From the NCBI RefSeq assembly GCF_001653235.2, contig NC_035792.1, positions 3,038,001 to 3,102,000 on the forward strand: 64,000 nt of DNA. Reading direction: 5' to 3'. Of this stretch, positions 35,510 to 47,448 are shown piece by piece. This DNA is from Pochonia chlamydosporia 170 (Eukaryota; Ascomycota; Sordariomycetes; Hypocreales; Clavicipitaceae). Position numbers and translations under genes: made by a program. The stretch's first letter is position 1, and every line of letters begins with the position of its first letter. The notes under the pieces are model-generated. The model was not told the DNA's origin. It saw only the letters and a list, made by a program, of their open reading frames with translations, and did no database searches.

Positions 35510-37439
35510 CTTTGGACTTGAACTAGCTTGCGCCACACCCAATCATTGATAGATCCCGGCCTTTCGAGTCGCCGAGCTATTGGATTCGTTTCATCCTTCA
35601 CTCTTTACGGATTTAGAAACCCGAGCATGGCAGAGCAGAGGACTTCCCGACTTTTGATCTTAATCCACAATCGACAAAATAAATCTTCTCAACCCACATC
35701 ATAAAGAGGTTGAACTTCTATCCTTGCGAACTTACCTTTCAGCACAATCCTTTAGCTGTTAAATTTTGATACATACAAAGGGACCCACACTACCTCTAGA
35801 CGTTTTCTCGAGTACTTTCCTGGCCTTTATTTTCGGACTGGGCTTGGAGATAATTATTCATGTTATTTATTGGTCTTGTAAAGGGGAATATGGGGCCGAT
35901 CTGGTCGCCCCTTTGGCAAATACTAAGACGACAGGTTCTGGTCATTTTCTGTTTATATTTCTTTTATTGTTTTGTTGAGTACAGAGGCAAGCTGGTCTTC
36001 CGGGCGAGAAGCCACGGCAAGAACGGGCAGCGAACTTGTTACGAGGTGGCTACACTTTTGCATAGTTGTTGGTGTTGTAGCAAAGCTGCATGGCCTGCTT
36101 GGGACAAAGCTTCTGGCAGTGATGCTGCTGGTAAGCCACCCGCTGTTCCAACGTTGTCGTTTGACGAGACGCGCAAACGAGGTGTGGAATATTTGGCCTC
36201 TTCAATTTGGTATTATGGTTGCAAGACGGTGTCCAGCGTCTGTTACGTTGTGAGACTTTCAAGGCACAGCTGCCTGATTTGGAGAGGAGCGAGCAGTGCA
36301 AGAGGAGGGAACATATTTATTTACCTGTGTAGAGGCTAGGTCGAGTTCGATACGGCGTATGAATGGCAAAAAGACACGGTCAATGTCGTCTTGCAAAGAA
36401 TCCGTTTGTTCTAGTGCCGTGCTAGATGTTTTGTGTGGCGCCTCTTTTTTTTTTTGTCTTTGACGGCTTTGAGACCAAGGACAGGCAGCTTTTGGTGGAC
36501 TGTCTTTTTGGTGAGAGCCTGTGAATTTTACTTTTCACTTTCACATTTCACTTTCGCTTGTTGACATTTTCACTTTTCACAGCCTCTGCCAGTGCGAGCG
36601 CGAGTGCCCGCAGCTGGCAGACACCAAACCCAAATCTCAAACTGAACCAGACATAAATTCACTTGCAGCTCTTCTTCTGACTTGCATCCGATCTTTTCAT
36701 GCGATGTCCCCCTTCCCTTCTTCCTTCGTTCATTTCATGAACGACTTCATTTTGGACTATCTTACCCGTCTTCGTAGACCTTGCGCATATTCGAATGGGC
36801 TGGACTACCACATATCCTTATCCATATTTCCCCCTTTCCCTTTCTCTCTTTTTTTGACTATGTTCTTGCTGTGCAGTTTAAATTTTTGGATCTGATCAAA
36901 GTGAGTGCGCGAACCCTACATATGTAACCGGTCGAAGCGCCGTTCCTGCATTTTCTACAAAAGTTTGCGAAAGTTGCTCCTTCCCTCTCTGTTGATACCG
37001 CACTCCAGGAAGGAGCGTTGGCTTAAGCTCCTTGTCCCTCTTCCTCGACTTTGAAGACGTCTCCTTCTGCGGCTTTTGCAGTCATTCTCACATTTACCTG
37101 GCTTCTGCTTCCACAAATTCTCTTCTACTTTTTGTTGGGTACCCGTTGATTTCACGTCCTTCAAAAGACCACTTTCGTTTGGATCTTGAGAATATTAGTT
37201 GGTGTCCAGGAAAATAAGATTCAAAAAATTTGCGAAAACAGAATTCTCTTCTTTCCTCCTTTGGCGGAAGCAGGATCTTTGGAGACTTACGCGCCATTTC
37301 CTTCTACTCTATCTGTACTCGAGCTCAATATTTGTTCTAACTTGGACCTGCCGCCAGATCTCTTTAGTTTCCCATCAAAACGAAGGCACGAGGAGTAGAA
37401 GATCGGTCTGTCTGTATGGAAGCTATTATTATTGACACC
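35510..37439. other. Intergenic region, leader of the next gene
   Basis: AATAAA near 35677 may serve palI polyadenylation. TTTTCACTTT-type motifs repeat at about 36529-36585 (five TTTCAC copies). A 12-nt T run lies near 36446. No gene. Confidence 0.45.
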
Positions 37440-39122
37440 ATGGACACTCCAACCACCTCGGATGCCGCTTCTACTGCATCATCAGCTGCCAACTCGAGTG
37501 TTGTGGCATCTGATCAGCCCACTTACACCACAGCCGGAACCATATACAAGCCAAGTTCATCTCAACCTTTGCAGCCGCCTACTCGCCGCGGACGTCTGCC
37601 CAAGTGGTCGGCTTGTGGTATTCCTTCCGATCTTGCCCTCTTTCCGAAGACGGTGTTGGCAGGGCTGTCGCTAAAAGGTCCCATAAGCCGTCCTCTCTCG
37701 GCGCTGCGGCAGTACACTCCTTTGCAGCAGAACTACGACCGGGCCGTAAGCCCCTTTGGCGAACAGGATCACCTTGCTGCGAAGATGCCGATAGATACGC
37801 CGCAAATTCGCTCAGGGAACACTCCGAAGGCCCTCTCGGCTTCCTTGGGCGAACAAGATAGCCAGGACAAAGTGGCGACACTTTATCAGGACCATCATTC
37901 TGTCGACGAGAGCAGTGACAATGACATGGATGACTGGGATAAAGACTGCTTCAGGAGAATTCCGACCCAGTCTTGGAATAATCTGGCTTCCTACCCAAAT
38001 CCCAGCCAGAAGCGTGCTCAGATGAGGCTTAAGATTGGAAAAGGGCTACGGCCACCTGCCTTGGACTCGGCTGCCATGGGGACTACTGCTCCGACAAGTC
38101 CCCCGGCTGCGGCATTGTACAATTCACCGATGGTGTCAAGCGATGCGGGAGGCTACTCATCTAATACAGATAACTATGGGAAGCAAGATATCTTCAACCT
38201 GAGGCGGGCTCAGCTTGATGCTGCGTTCAAAATTGAGGATCCATGGGTCGAAAGAAATGGCACACCAGCTCCTGCTTTACCAAACCCCGTAAAGCTCAAT
38301 TCGACTGGAGGCGAGTCTTCCAAGTCTTCGGATAAGCTTGTCTCTGCGAGCGGTGTGCCGTTGCCATTGACTGCTGGACCGCCAGGTCAGCGACAATATC
38401 GCCCCTTGGCCGTTGAGCCGACTTTCAAGTCGCTGGCAAATGCAGGCCGCTCTTCACCTGTGATGTCTAATCCAGAGGATGAAGCAGCATTGATGATCGC
38501 AAGTCAGACTCTGTTCCAGGCTGGCATCGAGGATGTGTCCATCGATTCTCTGGGGTCCCTATTATCAGTTGCCACTTTGACTTCCTCGTCGCAGGCCATC
38601 CCTAGGGAGGACCTCGGTCTGCAGCCGAGAATGAAACCACCAACAATTCCCACTGCCGAACAAGAGCTACTGTACAACTCTCGAGCAATGAAAGGTTCCA
38701 TAGAGCGCAACAAACGTTGGGATCATAACGAAAAACTGATCCAAAGCAAAAGTTGGCGGGACTCATCTCCGGACGTGCGAGCTCTTTACAAACCTGGTAC
38801 CGACCGGTTAACGGACGAAGCGTTGGCTGCCCGTAATAAAAGGACCGAAGAATTATGGCACTCTGGGTCAAGGTCTATATTGAACCACGCCGAAGACGCA
38901 ACCCTCAGAAGACGCCAGCCTCAGCAGGATCGCAATATTGGAGTGATTGGGGATAAACGACCACGGGCTGTGCCTGTAAAAGTGTCAGAGAAAGTTTCGG
39001 TCGAGGAAGCACAACGAATCGATGTTTCAGAGCACGCAAGGTCGCTTTTGGAAATGGCCATACACGTTGTGGGTCGATACCAGGACAAAAGGACAACCAA
39101 CAAACCTCAGAAGACGTTCTAA
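37416..39122 (+). CDS. Disordered hypothetical protein, conserved-looking
   Basis: Single exon of 568 residues from 37416, or 560 from the ATG at 37440, which has the better context (ACACCATGG) and is probably the true start. The sequence is mostly low-complexity Ser/Thr/Pro/Asn. More ordered segments: LPKWSACGIPSDLALFPKTVLAGLSLKGP near residues 60-90, MDDWDKDCFRRIPTQSWNNL near 175, and a helical C-terminal half (AEQELLYNSRAMKGSIERNKRWDHNEKLIQ, DEALAARNKRTEELW, HARSLLEMAIHVVGRYQDKR). I do not recognise a domain. Length, single clean frame and balanced composition argue that it is a real gene. Confidence 0.75.
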   Translation: MEAIIIDTMDTPTTSDAASTASSAANSSVVASDQPTYTTAGTIYKPSSSQPLQPPTRRGRLPKWSACGIPSDLALFPKTVLAGLSLKGPISRPLSALRQYTPLQQNYDRAVSPFGEQDHLAAKMPIDTPQIRSGNTPKALSASLGEQDSQDKVATLYQDHHSVDESSDNDMDDWDKDCFRRIPTQSWNNLASYPNPSQKRAQMRLKIGKGLRPPALDSAAMGTTAPTSPPAAALYNSPMVSSDAGGYSSNTDNYGKQDIFNLRRAQLDAAFKIEDPWVERNGTPAPALPNPVKLNSTGGESSKSSDKLVSASGVPLPLTAGPPGQRQYRPLAVEPTFKSLANAGRSSPVMSNPEDEAALMIASQTLFQAGIEDVSIDSLGSLLSVATLTSSSQAIPREDLGLQPRMKPPTIPTAEQELLYNSRAMKGSIERNKRWDHNEKLIQSKSWRDSSPDVRALYKPGTDRLTDEALAARNKRTEELWHSGSRSILNHAEDATLRRRQPQQDRNIGVIGDKRPRAVPVKVSEKVSVEEAQRIDVSEHARSLLEMAIHVVGRYQDKRTTNKPQKTF

Positions 39123-39528
39123 CAGGATTTAAAGGCCAGGGCGGAGTAGATGATGAGTGTTTCCCTGGTTCATCGGACCCTGTTATCACCCAGGCGACTT
39201 ACATTAAGAGCATCATGTTTAACAAGGACGTACGTAACATTTGATTAATACTGCAATTCTTTGAGGTGGTGGGTATGGTGATTGGGAAGGTATGGACCAT
39301 TAAAGTCTGGGACTTTTACCAAACGCTAGAGATAGCTTTATTCACATAAGTTAATGATACTGGCTTCTACATATGTGACGTTTCATATACCTGTACTACA
39401 TTTACTCATGGGGAATGGAGGCTTTCTGACGTTTGCATGCTTCCTCCGGGCTGAGCGGTTTTTCACTCGGACGGTTCATGCCTAGGCCCGACAAGGCACC
39501 AGACAAGACACAAGGCGCACCGCAACAC
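39123..39528. other. Convergent intergenic region
   Basis: 406 bp between two converging genes; nothing recognised. Confidence 0.5.
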
Positions 39529-40308
39529 TTAGCATTTGGCTCCCCCTACACGGACGGACCACCTGGTAGGATGTATAGCTTCTCCGCTAAGAGTGTCCTT
39601 CAGCATGTTGCCGGAGCAGATTATCATGACGTAATAAGCGCCGTCGGCGATGCTACTCCAGCCATTGAGCGTCTTGGGATTAGTATCCTATTTCGGATCG
39701 GTTTAGTCTGCAGTTTTCATGTGAACTAAGCACACGAGGGAGAGGGAGAATTTCTTACATTGTTGCACCACCAGATGCCCGAGTTCCATGAGCAGCTAAC
39801 TCGGCCGCAGGCACCAGGCCCAGGACCGTTTGTTGGCTGCCCTTTTAAACTTCGCAGGTAGGCAATTCCCTCCTTTACACGGGACAGTTTGGCAGGCCCC
39901 ATGTTGGCGCAGTAGTGGGTAGAGCCGGTAAAGTCGGTGCGCTTGTCGAGTACTGCGAACTCTTCATCGATGACGGTTGTGTTGATGGGGTAGTGCGTCT
40001 CAAAGTCGGGATTTCGCTTGATCATCTCGGCGCGGACTTCTTCCACGGTTCCCCTGGCCTTGACCATGGGACCACCCCGGTAGAGTTCGACTTCCCATTC
40101 TGGGATGTACTCGGTGTAACCGGCTGGGAGGGCAGATTCAAACGTGGGCATGGCCATGACCTGGATATGGTGTGTTAGTGGGTGTTGTGGTCTACGGTTT
40201 ACTAGACAAGCAACAATGATAGGCGGATGAGGAATACTATTTGTGTGACAGAGGCAAACTTACACCCAAGGCAAGGCCGCAGACGGCGGTAGCAGTTGAA
40301 AACTTCAT
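39529..40308 (-). CDS. Small secreted cysteine-containing protein (three exons)
   Basis: Exons on the minus strand: 40308-40264, 40160-39759 and 39687-39529, all phase 0; introns of 103 and 71 nt with CTAAAC branch in the second; 201 residues. Exon 1 encodes a signal peptide (MKFSTATAVCGLALG). The mature protein has PTFESALPAGYTEYIPEWEVELYRGGPM, then HYCANMGPAKLSRVKEGIAYLRSL, then GACGRVSCSWNSGIWWCNN, and exon 3 adds DTNPKTLNGWSSIADGAYYVM, IICSG and a terminal GGAKC. Six cysteines lie outside the signal peptide, with the last residue a cysteine, a layout seen in fungal secreted effectors. Without exon 3 the frame would end in an unrelated tail. Function unknown. Confidence 0.8.
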
Positions 40309-43300
40309 TTTGGAGACTTTTTGACTAGTTTGATCGCGATGATCTATTGCGGAGTGATTTGCGTCGGACAGTTGACTTTGGCTTCCGTGGACGTTATATA
40401 CTTTAATGTTCGTGCTGAATCCCCGCGCGAACGGTTTCGAGTAGTCCATGTCTCTCCAAGCTACTGTATCACCGCAGACCTTTTTTGTGTCTCATTCACA
40501 AATTCCCCACGTTGTCTAAGTATCTCTGGACCATAGCCGTATCTTGTCAGACGATGGGGAAACACGCGCCAGTGAAGAAGTCATGACCACATTCTGGAGC
40601 TGACTTTATAGTGACTAGGCAGAAATTGCCTCTTCATATACATACTGGTTGACTTAGGCGATACCCCATGCAACCAATTGGTTAGGGTGCGTAGGTAGAA
40701 GCATTGAGGCTATTGTTTGGGTGCTGGAGGAGACCATTGTTCCCCAGTGCTTTGGCCTCGGTTGGTCGTGTGGTTTCAAGCATAGTCGTCGAACAGAACG
40801 TGACAAAATGATCAAACTAACAGATATCCAATAGTTCGGGCCTTTTCTGTGCAGGACACTTGCGTGTGGTGCTGCCGCACACATGGCACAGGCTGGCGAG
40901 AAACGTCCTTGGCGACCTGCGGGACGTGATGTACGTTTCTGCCTACTGTGGATAGTGTCGAAATTCGTAAAAATCCCGAAGGATCAGAACGGAAAAGCCA
41001 CCGACCAATGAATCAGAATGATAGGACGATGAAAGAAGTTCGTGCCTAGAGTATCGTGGTAAAAAGCTTGGACAGGTTAAGAGCCGCGTGTATGACAGTC
41101 CGATATCCGAGTGCGACATTGATTTCTTATCCAAGAAAATATACTGCACAGATATGGCCGTGAAGAGACTTGTGCGAACGAATCGAACAACAAAAATGGT
41201 GACTAGTGCTTTCTCTGTTGCGTCGTGGCCTTGGTGACTATGCGGACAGCTGAGAGCCCCTTGCTTATTCGGTGAAGCCTTATGGCCACAGCTGACAACC
41301 TAACTCTTCGCTCTATTTTCTATGTGGACCTGTTCATTCCCATCAGGAACAGATAAGCACTTGAGTCCAGTGGTACGGCATTGTTCTTGGTCGATGCTGA
41401 AATTGGCGGTGGCTTAATCGTGGGCTTCCCAAGTAGGTTCGACAAGCAGGATAGCTTGATCAAGTCGACCAGAGGAACAGTCGAATGAAGGAGCTCAGGT
41501 GAATGATCGCCACCCTCGGATTACACGGAAAGCAACTGTAGCTAAACAGGGTGCAAGCAGGTTAAACGCTGCAGTACGTTGACACGGAACAACAGATAGC
41601 GGCCGTTGGATCCGTACTTTATCCTCAAGTTCTTTGTTTTCTACCATTCAGCTCGCATTTCTGTATTAGTAGGTCAATTATTTCCAGCATTGGAGCTCAG
41701 TGTTGAAACCACACCCAAGTCAAGCAACATGGCATATAGCAGTGCGGAATCCGACATTCATTGCCCAGCTCAGTGCCAGAGATATACAGGCAACGTTGTC
41801 TGTGATGGGCCAACGTATAACCGGAATAGACCGAACTTCTCTACCAGGCTATTGGCGCGGAATTCTCTAGCGGAATGATTTCTTCTAACACTTCGTTTTT
41901 GCAAGAAAGTATTGAATACCAGGGTCCAGGGACACGATTCTGAAACGCGCCATTGACGAATGGCGGGTTGAAGATGATTAATATCAGAGAACGATGCGAA
42001 GTCTCGTACCTGACTAGCTTGCTGCCTCAAGCCGAATCCAATCCGTCTCCTCAACATCCTTGGAATGGTCCTTGACGGACCTGGAAGACCCATACCACCA
42101 ACGACGGGTGACAGGGGTTCACTTTTCTCCAAATCGTCACCCACTTTTGCTTGTGGATGTGGGAAGAAAACTCGACCACAAAAATTATGCTCTACCATCA
42201 GCCAGATCTCTGAGCTTGGGCCCTGTGCCATCTGCATCCCGAGCGGGGCGTTGTGACCTGTCAGACAGGATCTCTCCGTTGCTAACCCTTTGGGTCTGGG
42301 TTTCTTCTTGAGACTTGGTGTCCCAATGGCAGACAACTTCGTCACCAACAGCGTGGTTAACCATGGTCCACGCGTTTGCACTCCAACCAGCTCGTAGTTG
42401 CGCTGAGCCTGCGACTGCAATTTGCGACCTGTGTGTGCTGCATGAAGCACAGGGATGGTAAGCATCTTGCGTTCTGAGGCTGTGAGCGAGCAACATCACT
42501 CCAACCAATACACTCGTTCTCCTGGGCGCAGAGGCTCACGTCATTTTTACTGGTTTGGTTGGGAGCCAACAGCCAACATTGAATCTGATGGATGCAACCA
42601 TCAGATGCCTTGTAGAAGTGCAGCCAAGGTTTGGGATTTGGCGTTCGCAATCGGGACAATGATAGCAGGGCATCAACGCCATGGCTTCAATAGTACCAAA
42701 GAAGCGTCACCAGCTCCCAAGGCCGCATTTGCCTTGCAGCCCCCATGCCTTCAACCCCTGTCATCCCTCCCGAAACTCAAGGTGTCAACCTCTTGCCTTG
42801 CAGAGAAACAAGTTTGCCGATCTTGAATGTTGATGGTGAGAACTAAACAAAGCAACAGAAGGTTTAGAGAAGACATCAAATTCGAACTGTGGTGATGGTA
42901 AGGGGATCAACACTGCGAACAGCTTGTGCTTTCTTTTTGGACTGCAGCTTTATCTTCTGCCGAAACATGTTGAAGAAATCTTCAGGAACCAATGTCTTGG
43001 CGCGTAGTCAGTGCTGTTTTTGAAAACCGAAATGATCATCCCTTTTCAACGAATGTTGCCCCCGAGAGGTGCGCAAAATGGTCCGTTCGTTTCGGGGACT
43101 ATTTTGGAGGCAAAGAGTGACCACCGCGGGGACATGTTACGTGAGAGAATATTCAACCCCCATGGCAGCTTGCTTTTTCGTTCGATGCACAGGATGTATG
43201 ATTGCTTTTGGTTGAGGGATGACTCGGCGGTCGAGGTAGGAGGCAAAGGGCAGTAAAGTAAAGTGTTGAACCAGGAACGAAACCACGGGATAATGCGGCA

Positions 43301-45089
43301 GTTTCCGGGGAGAGATAGGCACATGAATATGACTGGTATTAGGGCAAAAGTGAAATTTCGTCAACTGTCATGCGGCATGAGTTAACAGTGCCTTCAATTC
43401 TGACGCCGTGATCAGCAGTGGAATGGATGGTGCATGCGGATCGAGCACAATCGGTGCCAACCGAACCGAGAGGAGCAAGATGCCTGCCTTGCTCCTTGTC
43501 CAATCTTGTCCAATCTTGCCCGGAAGAATCCAGATCCCTGCGGAGCATGTACCCCGGTAATCTGGAGTCTGCACACAATCCAACAATGGACTTCATGGGG
43601 CAGGAGGACTTGCCCTTTTCCCATCTCTCAGCTGCGGCCACTGACGCCACATTTTTGGCCATGTTGGCTCGGGAAGGAGCGAGGCACGGCCTGACCAGGC
43701 CAACAGAAACAAATTTCTCTTCATGTCAAGCTCTGTCATGTTAATAGAATGACCGAGATTGATGGTTTTAATTTTGGCTGCCACTCAGGCTGCAGGCTCC
43801 AAAGGTTTCCGTTTATTTTTAATACTTTCGCGCAAAGTGTGTTGGACCATACCACTTATTGTTTTGCAGCTTGTCATGCCCTCGTTCTCGGCCCAGCAAT
43901 TTGTGGACTACTCCATACTTCTTCTGAGGGATAAGAGGGACAAGAGGGACAAGAGGCTGCAGACGCCATCTCAACCTGGGATGGGCCTTGCCCAGCAAAA
44001 GCAACCAGTTGACTATTCGTGGCTTAGTTACCCAATAGCTTGGGCTAGCCAGGTCGCTATCATGCCCACGAGCGAAATCTCAGACACTGGTTGCTATATC
44101 TGTCGCGAATATCGTGAAGTAGATGCGTCCAACAGAGGGAACCAATGCAGCTAGATTCGAGTCTCGTTGATACGATGGGTTACAGCTAAGGACTCAGGAG
44201 TCGGGACATCCGCAAGACCATCTGCCAGTTGACGGCTTGCATCGCGAATTGCTACTCATCCCCAGCAGACACAAATAAGCAAATTAACTGGGACCATTGC
44301 AACGACGGAGTCAAGATGGCTTTTGCACCGGAATCCGGTACTGCCTCCTTTAGTTTGTATTCAACGCCATGTGTTACCACGCGCAAACACTCGGCACCTC
44401 GACCTGCTGTGCTCCAGGCACAAGAGACAAGACCCAACAACTTTGATAAAAGCAAACGCCATCGAGCTTGTGGCGTCCATCTCCATCAGCAATCACAAAG
44501 AAAGCTGAGGAAAACCCAGGCACAACCACCACATTTGCACCTGGATCCTTGCTCCTCCAGTTGCAGCCCAGATCTTCCCTCCTGGTGCTGGCACCCTCGC
44601 AGTTGGTGCCAACAGACTGCCACATCCCGCTTCTGCTCCGGCTCGCTCCACACGCCACCCATCGCCATCAACATGGGAGTTGATTAGCTCGGTGGTTTCT
44701 TTGTGTGTGCAACATCGATGACCGTCTCTGGAACTTCAGCCGTGGCCATCATTGTGTACTAATGCAACCGTTAGCGACTCTAGGCTAACCCTTGCGTCTC
44801 CTTGTGGTTCTTGTTGGTCTGGCAAGTGCCCGTGAACATGTGTTGATGGGCAAGCAAAAGTTGCCGCGACCATGCACTTGGCTCTTGGCCACACCTGACC
44901 ACCACTCCGTCCAACCGCCACAGGCCGGATCCCAGTCCTTTGGTTCGGCACATATAATGATATCGTAGTCCCAGTTTGTCTCAAGCATGGGCCGTGTGCT
45001 TGCTTGTCTCCCACATCAGTCCGTTATTATTTCTTGATTCCTTGATACCCAGCACTGGAGTTTCCGTAGTATCTGATTACAACTTCAAG
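40309..45089. other. 4.8-kb gene-free region
   Basis: No gene accepted. The longest open frame (minus 41770-42465) has no domain, signal peptide or biased composition. One GGTTAGGGT lies at about 40680. Nothing else recognised. Confidence 0.4.
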
Positions 45090-46562
45090 ATGGGTCTTCT
45101 GTCGCTCACCTACACCCGTCCCAAGCATGTGGACCAGCAGAGCCTACAACGGAGTCGTGAATCTCTCTCTGATGAGAAGACTGACGGCTCTGTTCGATCA
45201 GGTCGATCTGGCTGTTCGGGTGGTGTTCCCGACTCGCTTGCTTTTGACAACATTATGAATGGGGGAAGCTGCCCAGTAAGTTCTTGATTCAAAGAAAGGG
45301 GGGTATTTCTCGGTTGGAAACCTTGGAACTGATCATTACCTTTGCAGCCAATGACCGTTCGTGACTTCATGAACTATCTGATCTACGTTGAGCACTCTGC
45401 CGAGAACCTCCAGTTCTATCTTTGGTACAAGGATTATGTCAAACGATTCAACGATGCACCTACTACGGATATATCTTTGGCCCCGGAGTGGACACAGGTT
45501 ATGGAAGACGAGGCTGTTGCCAAGATCCGAAAAGACCAAGCTGGAAAGATTCGTCCCTCTCCAGAAGCCGCGGCCATCTTTCGAGGAACCGACTTTGAGA
45601 AACAAGCACCTGAGATGCCTGAGAATGCCACCAATCCTTTCAACACTCCTCCTCGCTCCTCAAACGGCGGCAGTGACAAGGGTTCCATTTTCACCGCTTC
45701 GCACAGTATGCCGACAGCGACTACGGGATCGTACAAGTCGCAAGCCGCTGACGCCTTCCAATCCGCCGGAGCCAAGCTACCATGTGAGTTTTTGCAGGTT
45801 GCCAATGACCAATACTAGGGATTCAAACAAGTTAACAGCCGCATAGTCACCATCCAACCGTTCAGAGATGAGATCAATCGAGTTATTGCTACTTACATCA
45901 TGGACGGCGCTCCTCGACAGCTCAACCTAGCCTCATGGGAACAAAAAGCTGCTGTTCAAGCACTGTCACACACGACTCACCCTACTGCGCTTCGCGGCCT
46001 CTTCAAGACAGTAGATTCTGCTTTGCGCCGACAGGCTCACCCCAACTTTGTCCGTTGGTCTATTTGCAACGGCAACCCCGCTCGTGTCTTCTTTGCTCGT
46101 TTCCTTGGAGTGTTTCTCATTGTTGCCGGGTTTGCCGTTGCCATCCCTATTACGCTGAGCAACCTTGGCCGTGGTTATCGTGCTCTTGCTGCCATCGCGT
46201 GGGTTTTGGGCATCAGCACTCTAGTCGCTGCCTACAAGGGAATGTGCGTGGTGTTGCATGGCATGCACCACCGCCACGTGAGACCGTGGGAGCTCTTCGT
46301 GCAGGAAGACGGCGAGGACCTGGGCAAGCGTAGCTTTGATTCGTTTGGGAGTCAGAACAGCTATGAAGATGAGCCGTGGATTGTCAAGTATGAGAAGCGA
46401 AATGTTGTGAGGAAAGTCTTTGATCGTGAGGTCTGGATTCAGGAGCCTGCACTTAGACAGATCCAGGATACCATTTTTGTTCAAGCTCTGCTCGCATCAT
46501 TGCTTCTTGGAGGTGCTCTCACGGCCATCTTTGTTGCCATTCCTGGGGGACACTTTTTCTAA
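45090..46562 (+). CDS. RGS-domain membrane protein (RgsB/Rax1-like)
   Basis: Regulator of G-protein signalling-like protein with C-terminal membrane spans. Exons 45090-45275, 45348-45783 and 45847-46562; introns of 72 and 63 nt; 445 residues. The RGS-like fold begins with FDNIMNGGSCPPMTVRDFMNYLIYVEHSAENLQFYLWYKDY (about 52-92), and closes with the helix FTIQPFRDEINRVIATYI and PTALRGLFKTVDSALRRQAHPNFVRWSI. Three hydrophobic spans follow: FFARFLGVFLIVAGFAVAIPITL, ALAAIAWVLGISTLVAAY and, at the end, ALLASLLLGGALTAIFVAI. An RGS domain with such a membrane tail matches yeast Rax1 (bud-site selection) and Aspergillus RgsB. Whether it accelerates G-alpha GTPase is not shown by the sequence. Confidence 0.85.
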
Positions 46563-47448
46563 TAGTTGGCAGTCGGATGTAGGAATTGTATATGTATTGA
46601 GAGGGTGTTGCTTCGTGTGCTTAATTCTTACCATGTCTGGCTGGGCAAATGGTTTGGGATAGCCCGGGCGGCAAATATCCCAACGTCCAATGTAGAAGTA
46701 CAGTATATCACAATTCGATTCGATCAAGTTCACTGCTGTTGGCTTCTGCGTAATCATCATGGGAAAATTGGTGGTCTGTGCCTGATGATGAGGCTTTGCA
46801 TATGTTTCTAAAACTGGTACCAACGACTCTGCGCGACTTACAAATTATTAGTAACAGCCAACTGATGAAGCTGATTCAGCGCCACGACATGCATCATGTC
46901 ACTTGATAAATGAATGCCTGTACTTGGTAAGATTAGTTCACTTGGTGAAGCCCCTTGGCCTACCGCTTTCGTCCAACCTTTCTCCAATGACAGCCTGGAG
47001 GCTTATTATTGCGGTAGGGTACGGAGTGATATATGCACAAGTCATGTAATCAATCGGAGGACATGGAAAAGGTTGATCTGGGGAATGGGAAATGGGGAAG
47101 TGGAATACCGACGACCCGTAGCCGTAGACCTCGGTCAAACGGGTCGATTTGGCTTATCGATAAGAGATTCAACCAAAAAAGTCGCAGAGATTCACTCATC
47201 CCAGTTCCCACTTCCCCTCCACATCTTATCAGCATTCGGGGTCAGGACTCAGGACTCAGGAGTTCCGCTGCCCCTCTACACCTCTACACAATTTACACAC
47301 CACGAGCTCTCTCCCAGCATTTCGCATGTCGAATGTGAGCATGAACGCGCCTCGCTGAATTCAACTAGCCTTGTGCCATCCATACAGACACCACTCAGCG
47401 ACGCGGATTCTGCAAAGGCTTTGCGCACTCCAAGCGCCTCGCATCCAT
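46563..47448. other. Intergenic region upstream of pantothenate kinase
   Basis: Contains a TACGGAGTG near-copy of the dispersed TACGGAGTA motif (47020-47028) and a short direct repeat (GGACTCAGGACTCAGGAG) at about 47243. No gene. Confidence 0.45.

Noticed and set aside
36339..36360. tRNA B-box-like GAGTTCGATACGG
   Set aside because: No A box or foldable cloverleaf around it; other TTCGA sites in the window also failed.
41770..42465. Open frame of 231 codons on the minus strand in the 40-45 kb gap
   Set aside because: No signal peptide, domain, repeat or biased composition; rich in Pro/Arg/Ser as expected for chance frames. Kept only as a note that this is the longest unexplained frame.
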